Origin: Lampris incognitus
Taxonomy: Eukaryota > Chordata > Actinopteri > Lampriformes > Lampridae
Length of the DNA stretch: 64,000 nucleotides
Direction: 5' to 3'
NCBI RefSeq assembly: GCF_029633865.1
Contig: NC_079215.1
Span: 49,955,843 to 50,019,842, forward strand
In this document: positions 61,508-64,000 of the stretch, piece after piece
Layout: each line of letters starts with the position of its first letter
How positions within the stretch are numbered: position 1 is the stretch's first letter
The notes under the pieces: generated by a model
Database searches by the model: none
Told to the model about the DNA's origin: nothing
The model's input: only the letters and a program-made list of their open reading frames with translations
Position numbers and translations under genes: made by a program

Positions 61508-62860
61508 AGCTGTGTGCAAACGTGTGGGCACCCCTGTTCAAATTGCATCTTTGGTTGAATTTCTTAAAAATGAAAATAAACGCACATTTTGAAGGGTACT
61601 AACTTAGACATGACATTTTTACATTTTATTGCACAATTACCATTTACCAGATGTAATATTTAGGGGGATAAAAACTAAAAACAGTAAATCAGGCATGTGA
61701 AAAGCTTGGTAACACATCTTTGACAGAAATCCTCTTCAGAATATTTCCTATAGCCGACAAAAAATTCTTTCTAATCTTTTATTGATTTTTTTTTTTCAGT
61801 CTCTTCCCTGCAGAACTCTTCCAGCTCAAAAATATTCCTTGGTCTTATTGCACGCAATACATTTTTTAAATCTCCCCACAGATTTCTAATAATATTTAAC
61901 CAGTCATGAAGTCCATCTCAACACCTCAATATTTGTGTTCCTGTCAGTATTTCATAGATTGACTCTGAAATATGTTATGCATCATAGTCTTGATGTAGTA
62001 TCCAACCTTTTCAACCTCTGCAGCGTCATCTCTAAATTGGGGATATTGCTTGACAAAATTCGTAAATGTCAAGATGAATTAATTTTTATTTCCTCTTTCA
62101 TAATGTTCTCTGTGGCACTGGCTCCTACACAACCACTAATCACAATGTTCAGCGAGATTTTTTTTTCTTCATATGTTCCTACTGTCGTCACCCCCCCCCC
62201 CCAGAAAAAATGTATTAGATGTGTTTTTGGTTAATATCCTTTTGAAATCATCACCAGCCAGTCAGACTAGCTTGGTCTAGTCAGAAAGGCATGAACTGAT
62301 GAAGCCTCTTGGATGAGAGGCGAAACGTCTTCACGGATATATACCAAGTCCAGTTGCACTTGATTCAATTCCTTTGGATAACCATGACCTGGATGAATGA
62401 GAACATTCACAGACATCCTTTTGAAATCTCTTCCACACATGATATTTGTGTTAGCAGCACCATATTGTGTTGGGTGTTGCATTAAGACACCAATGACTGC
62501 AAACCCTTTTCTGCACATCCGTTGCAATAATATACAAGTTGTCTAGTCTACAAGCAGCTGTATCAAAGATTTTTTTTTCCTCTCTTCCAGATCTTGCCTT
62601 GACTAAAATTGTTCCTCTTAACTTGCTTCTCATAATGATGTCTCTGGGAGTGGAATGTCAAAAGCTGGAAGCAACAGATCTTTTTTTAGCGTTCCCCTGC
62701 TTAGTAAGAGTGTATTTACTTTGAAGTCCTTAGTCACCGGTATAAAGGAGCCCATGGTTGTGAGCACAGCATCCCGAGAGGTTACAAGCCTCAGAGTATT
62801 TATTAACCCTTGTAGTTGTGCTTGGCTCAAAGATTCATAGCTGGCTACAGGAAAACTGTT
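61508..62860 (-). mobile_element. Ancient DNA-transposon-like relic
   Basis: The left end GTGTGCAAACGTGTGGGCAC, then CCCTGTTCAAATTGCAT, matches a terminus I know from old fish Tc1/mariner-like repeats. The body (CTTGATGTAGTATCCAACCT, GGCACTGGCTCC) fits that consensus on the minus strand. No usable transposase. The right end is not clearly found. It is interrupted by the 165-bp unit at 62250-62414. Confidence 0.4.
62250..62414 (+). mobile_element. 165-bp Penelope-related unit with a hammerhead-like motif
   Basis: A clean 14-bp duplication ATCCTTTTGAAATC flanks it (62236-62249 and 62415-62428). Inside, in order: a hairpin GACTAG-CTTGGT-CTAGTC (about 62266-62283), a hammerhead-like core CTGATGA (62296-62302), a 6-bp stem GCCTCT/AGAGGC and GAAACGTC (to about 62329). 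Then comes an 80-base tail shared with the insertion at 14567. No protein is encoded, so it must be mobilised in trans, presumably by a Penelope-like element. Confidence 0.7.
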
Positions 62861-62876
62861 GACGTTTTCATCCCCG

Positions 62877-63480
62877 CTATGACAGTGTTACCAAGCACCG
62901 AGTGAGTCGGTCTGAAAATCTGCAATTCTTACAATCATGAAGATTTTTGCATGCAAACAAATGTGCTCTCTGGTACTTTATAACAATTGCAAAATTAAGA
63001 CAATCACTAAACACTTGAGGAACACTGTTGTATCTGTTCATGTTAATAATTACTGTGTGGATAGATTTTGACAGGTCCCTACTCTGAAGATTATCTTTGA
63101 ATTGTGCAAGGACATCAACGTCTTTCTGGTTCCGGAGACATTGCATGGTAGATTTTTTTTTCTTTTTTCTGCAGAACTCATTAAAGGTCTTCACTAGACT
63201 CCTGCACGTCATCTCCCTGTCCTCACTAATACATCCGACTGTCACTGAATCATAGGAGTACTTCTGAAGATGGGATGTTTTTGAAGTCCTAGGTGAAGGG
63301 TGGGCGATAGCACAGTGCCCTGAGGGGTCCCCCACCCCCCTTGTTGCTCACCACCGTGCCAGACAGCAGACTTGAAGCTTAATGAAATGTGGCTTGCCAT
63401 TCGTGTAATCCAAGATCCATGCACCATTTATCCAGAGATGATTTGTTGAGCAGTCAAGCTTTTTGTCATCAAAACCCTGC
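62877..63480 (-). mobile_element. L2/Rex-like LINE reverse transcriptase relic
   Basis: On the minus strand GTPQGTVLSPTLHLGL is followed, in a shifted frame, by SHLQKYSYDSVTVGCISEDR. This corresponds to the GAPQGTVLSP and FSDD (YxDD-type) motifs of jockey-superfamily reverse transcriptases, here with the first catalytic Asp changed (YSYDS). The copy is heavily decayed. Confidence 0.6.
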
Positions 63481-64000
63481 TTCTTAGCTCTCCATATTCA
63501 CAGTGAGCACAGACTCCAGCTGTCGGCCACTAAGGCATTCCACTCAAGCATCTGGGAGCCTTGTTCAGTGGTAGTTTGTCACAGGACAAAACAGCTGTCG
63601 TTTACTTTTCACACTGCGTCTTTCCTGTCACAAGCTTCTCTAACATCCGAGCCACTGCATCCCAAATGTATTTTAATATTTTCTCATTTATTTCATTTAC
63701 CTTTACTAATCATTTGAATAATGATGATGCCATTTATCAGAGATCAATGTAAATGAGACATTCCCACACAGTGAGAAGGACACATGTCTTAGTAACCATC
63801 ATTCTCAGTCACAGGTTCAAAGTAACATTAGAATTCAGATTTACAGTATGATGGCACTGCAGACAGAGAAATTACAGATGTGGCAGGGAACAGTGTTACC
63901 AACTAAAAATACTGTCAGACACAATCATATCTATAAGTAACCATAAACTGTAACCGATAAAATACAAGGACTTTAAATGAGTCCTCTGTCATGTTCATCT
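63481..64000. other. Right edge of the window, nothing recognised
   Basis: No coding exon, repeat end or structural signal that I can support. Confidence 0.4.

Overview
This window looks like euchromatic nuclear DNA of a ray-finned (teleost) fish. The genes have many short exons with GT-AG introns, the proteins are vertebrate, and the repeats are typical fish ones: Tc1 families, RTE and L2/Rex1-like LINEs, Penelope-like elements, hAT, Ty3/Gypsy fossils, tRNA-headed SINEs and long CA/GA/GATA microsatellites. No prokaryotic, CRISPR, rRNA or true tRNA gene was seen.

Six protein genes can be read exon by exon. In order: the 3' end of a triobp-type coiled-coil gene (+, 1-3427); smdt1/EMRE (-, 4218-5834), tail to tail with it; luc7l (+, 6729-24549), head to head with smdt1; cenpm (+, 25928-35097); myoglobin mb (-, 41256-42449, with a TATA box near 43985); and serhl/serhl2 (+, 45695-59271), head to head with mb. 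The orthologues of triobp, smdt1, cenpm, mb and serhl2 all lie on human 22q12-q13, as far as I recall. This supports the calls, and favours triobp over its relative mprip. I assembled every coding sequence by hand, and the exon phases close for all of them. There is no operon logic: these are independent housekeeping or tissue genes (mitochondrial calcium uptake, U1 snRNP splicing, inner kinetochore, oxygen storage, a serine hydrolase).

Most of the remaining sequence is mobile DNA, packed into introns. luc7l intron 2 holds a Ty3/Gypsy fossil, itself hit by a 77-bp Penelope tail. cenpm intron 3 holds two head-to-head Penelope-like copies, each split by a different Tc1-type transposon, plus RTE LINE pieces and another Tc1. 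serhl intron 2 holds a second Gypsy fossil with a SINE inside it. serhl intron 6 holds an RTE LINE split by a hAT element that is itself split by a nearly intact DD36E Tc1-type transposon, followed by an L2/Rex1-like LINE carrying a SINE and a palindromic MITE. An apparently intact DD34E Tc1 sits between cenpm and mb.

The best candidates for something unusual are: (a) a 165-bp unit at 62250-62414 with a 14-bp target duplication and a hammerhead-ribozyme-like core, related in sequence to the Penelope tails here and resembling a minimal non-autonomous retrozyme; (b) a foldback element with two 538-bp arms that look identical (1991-3193); (c) the three-layer RTE > hAT > Tc1 nest; and (d) a spliced-looking exon series of unknown identity between cenpm and mb.
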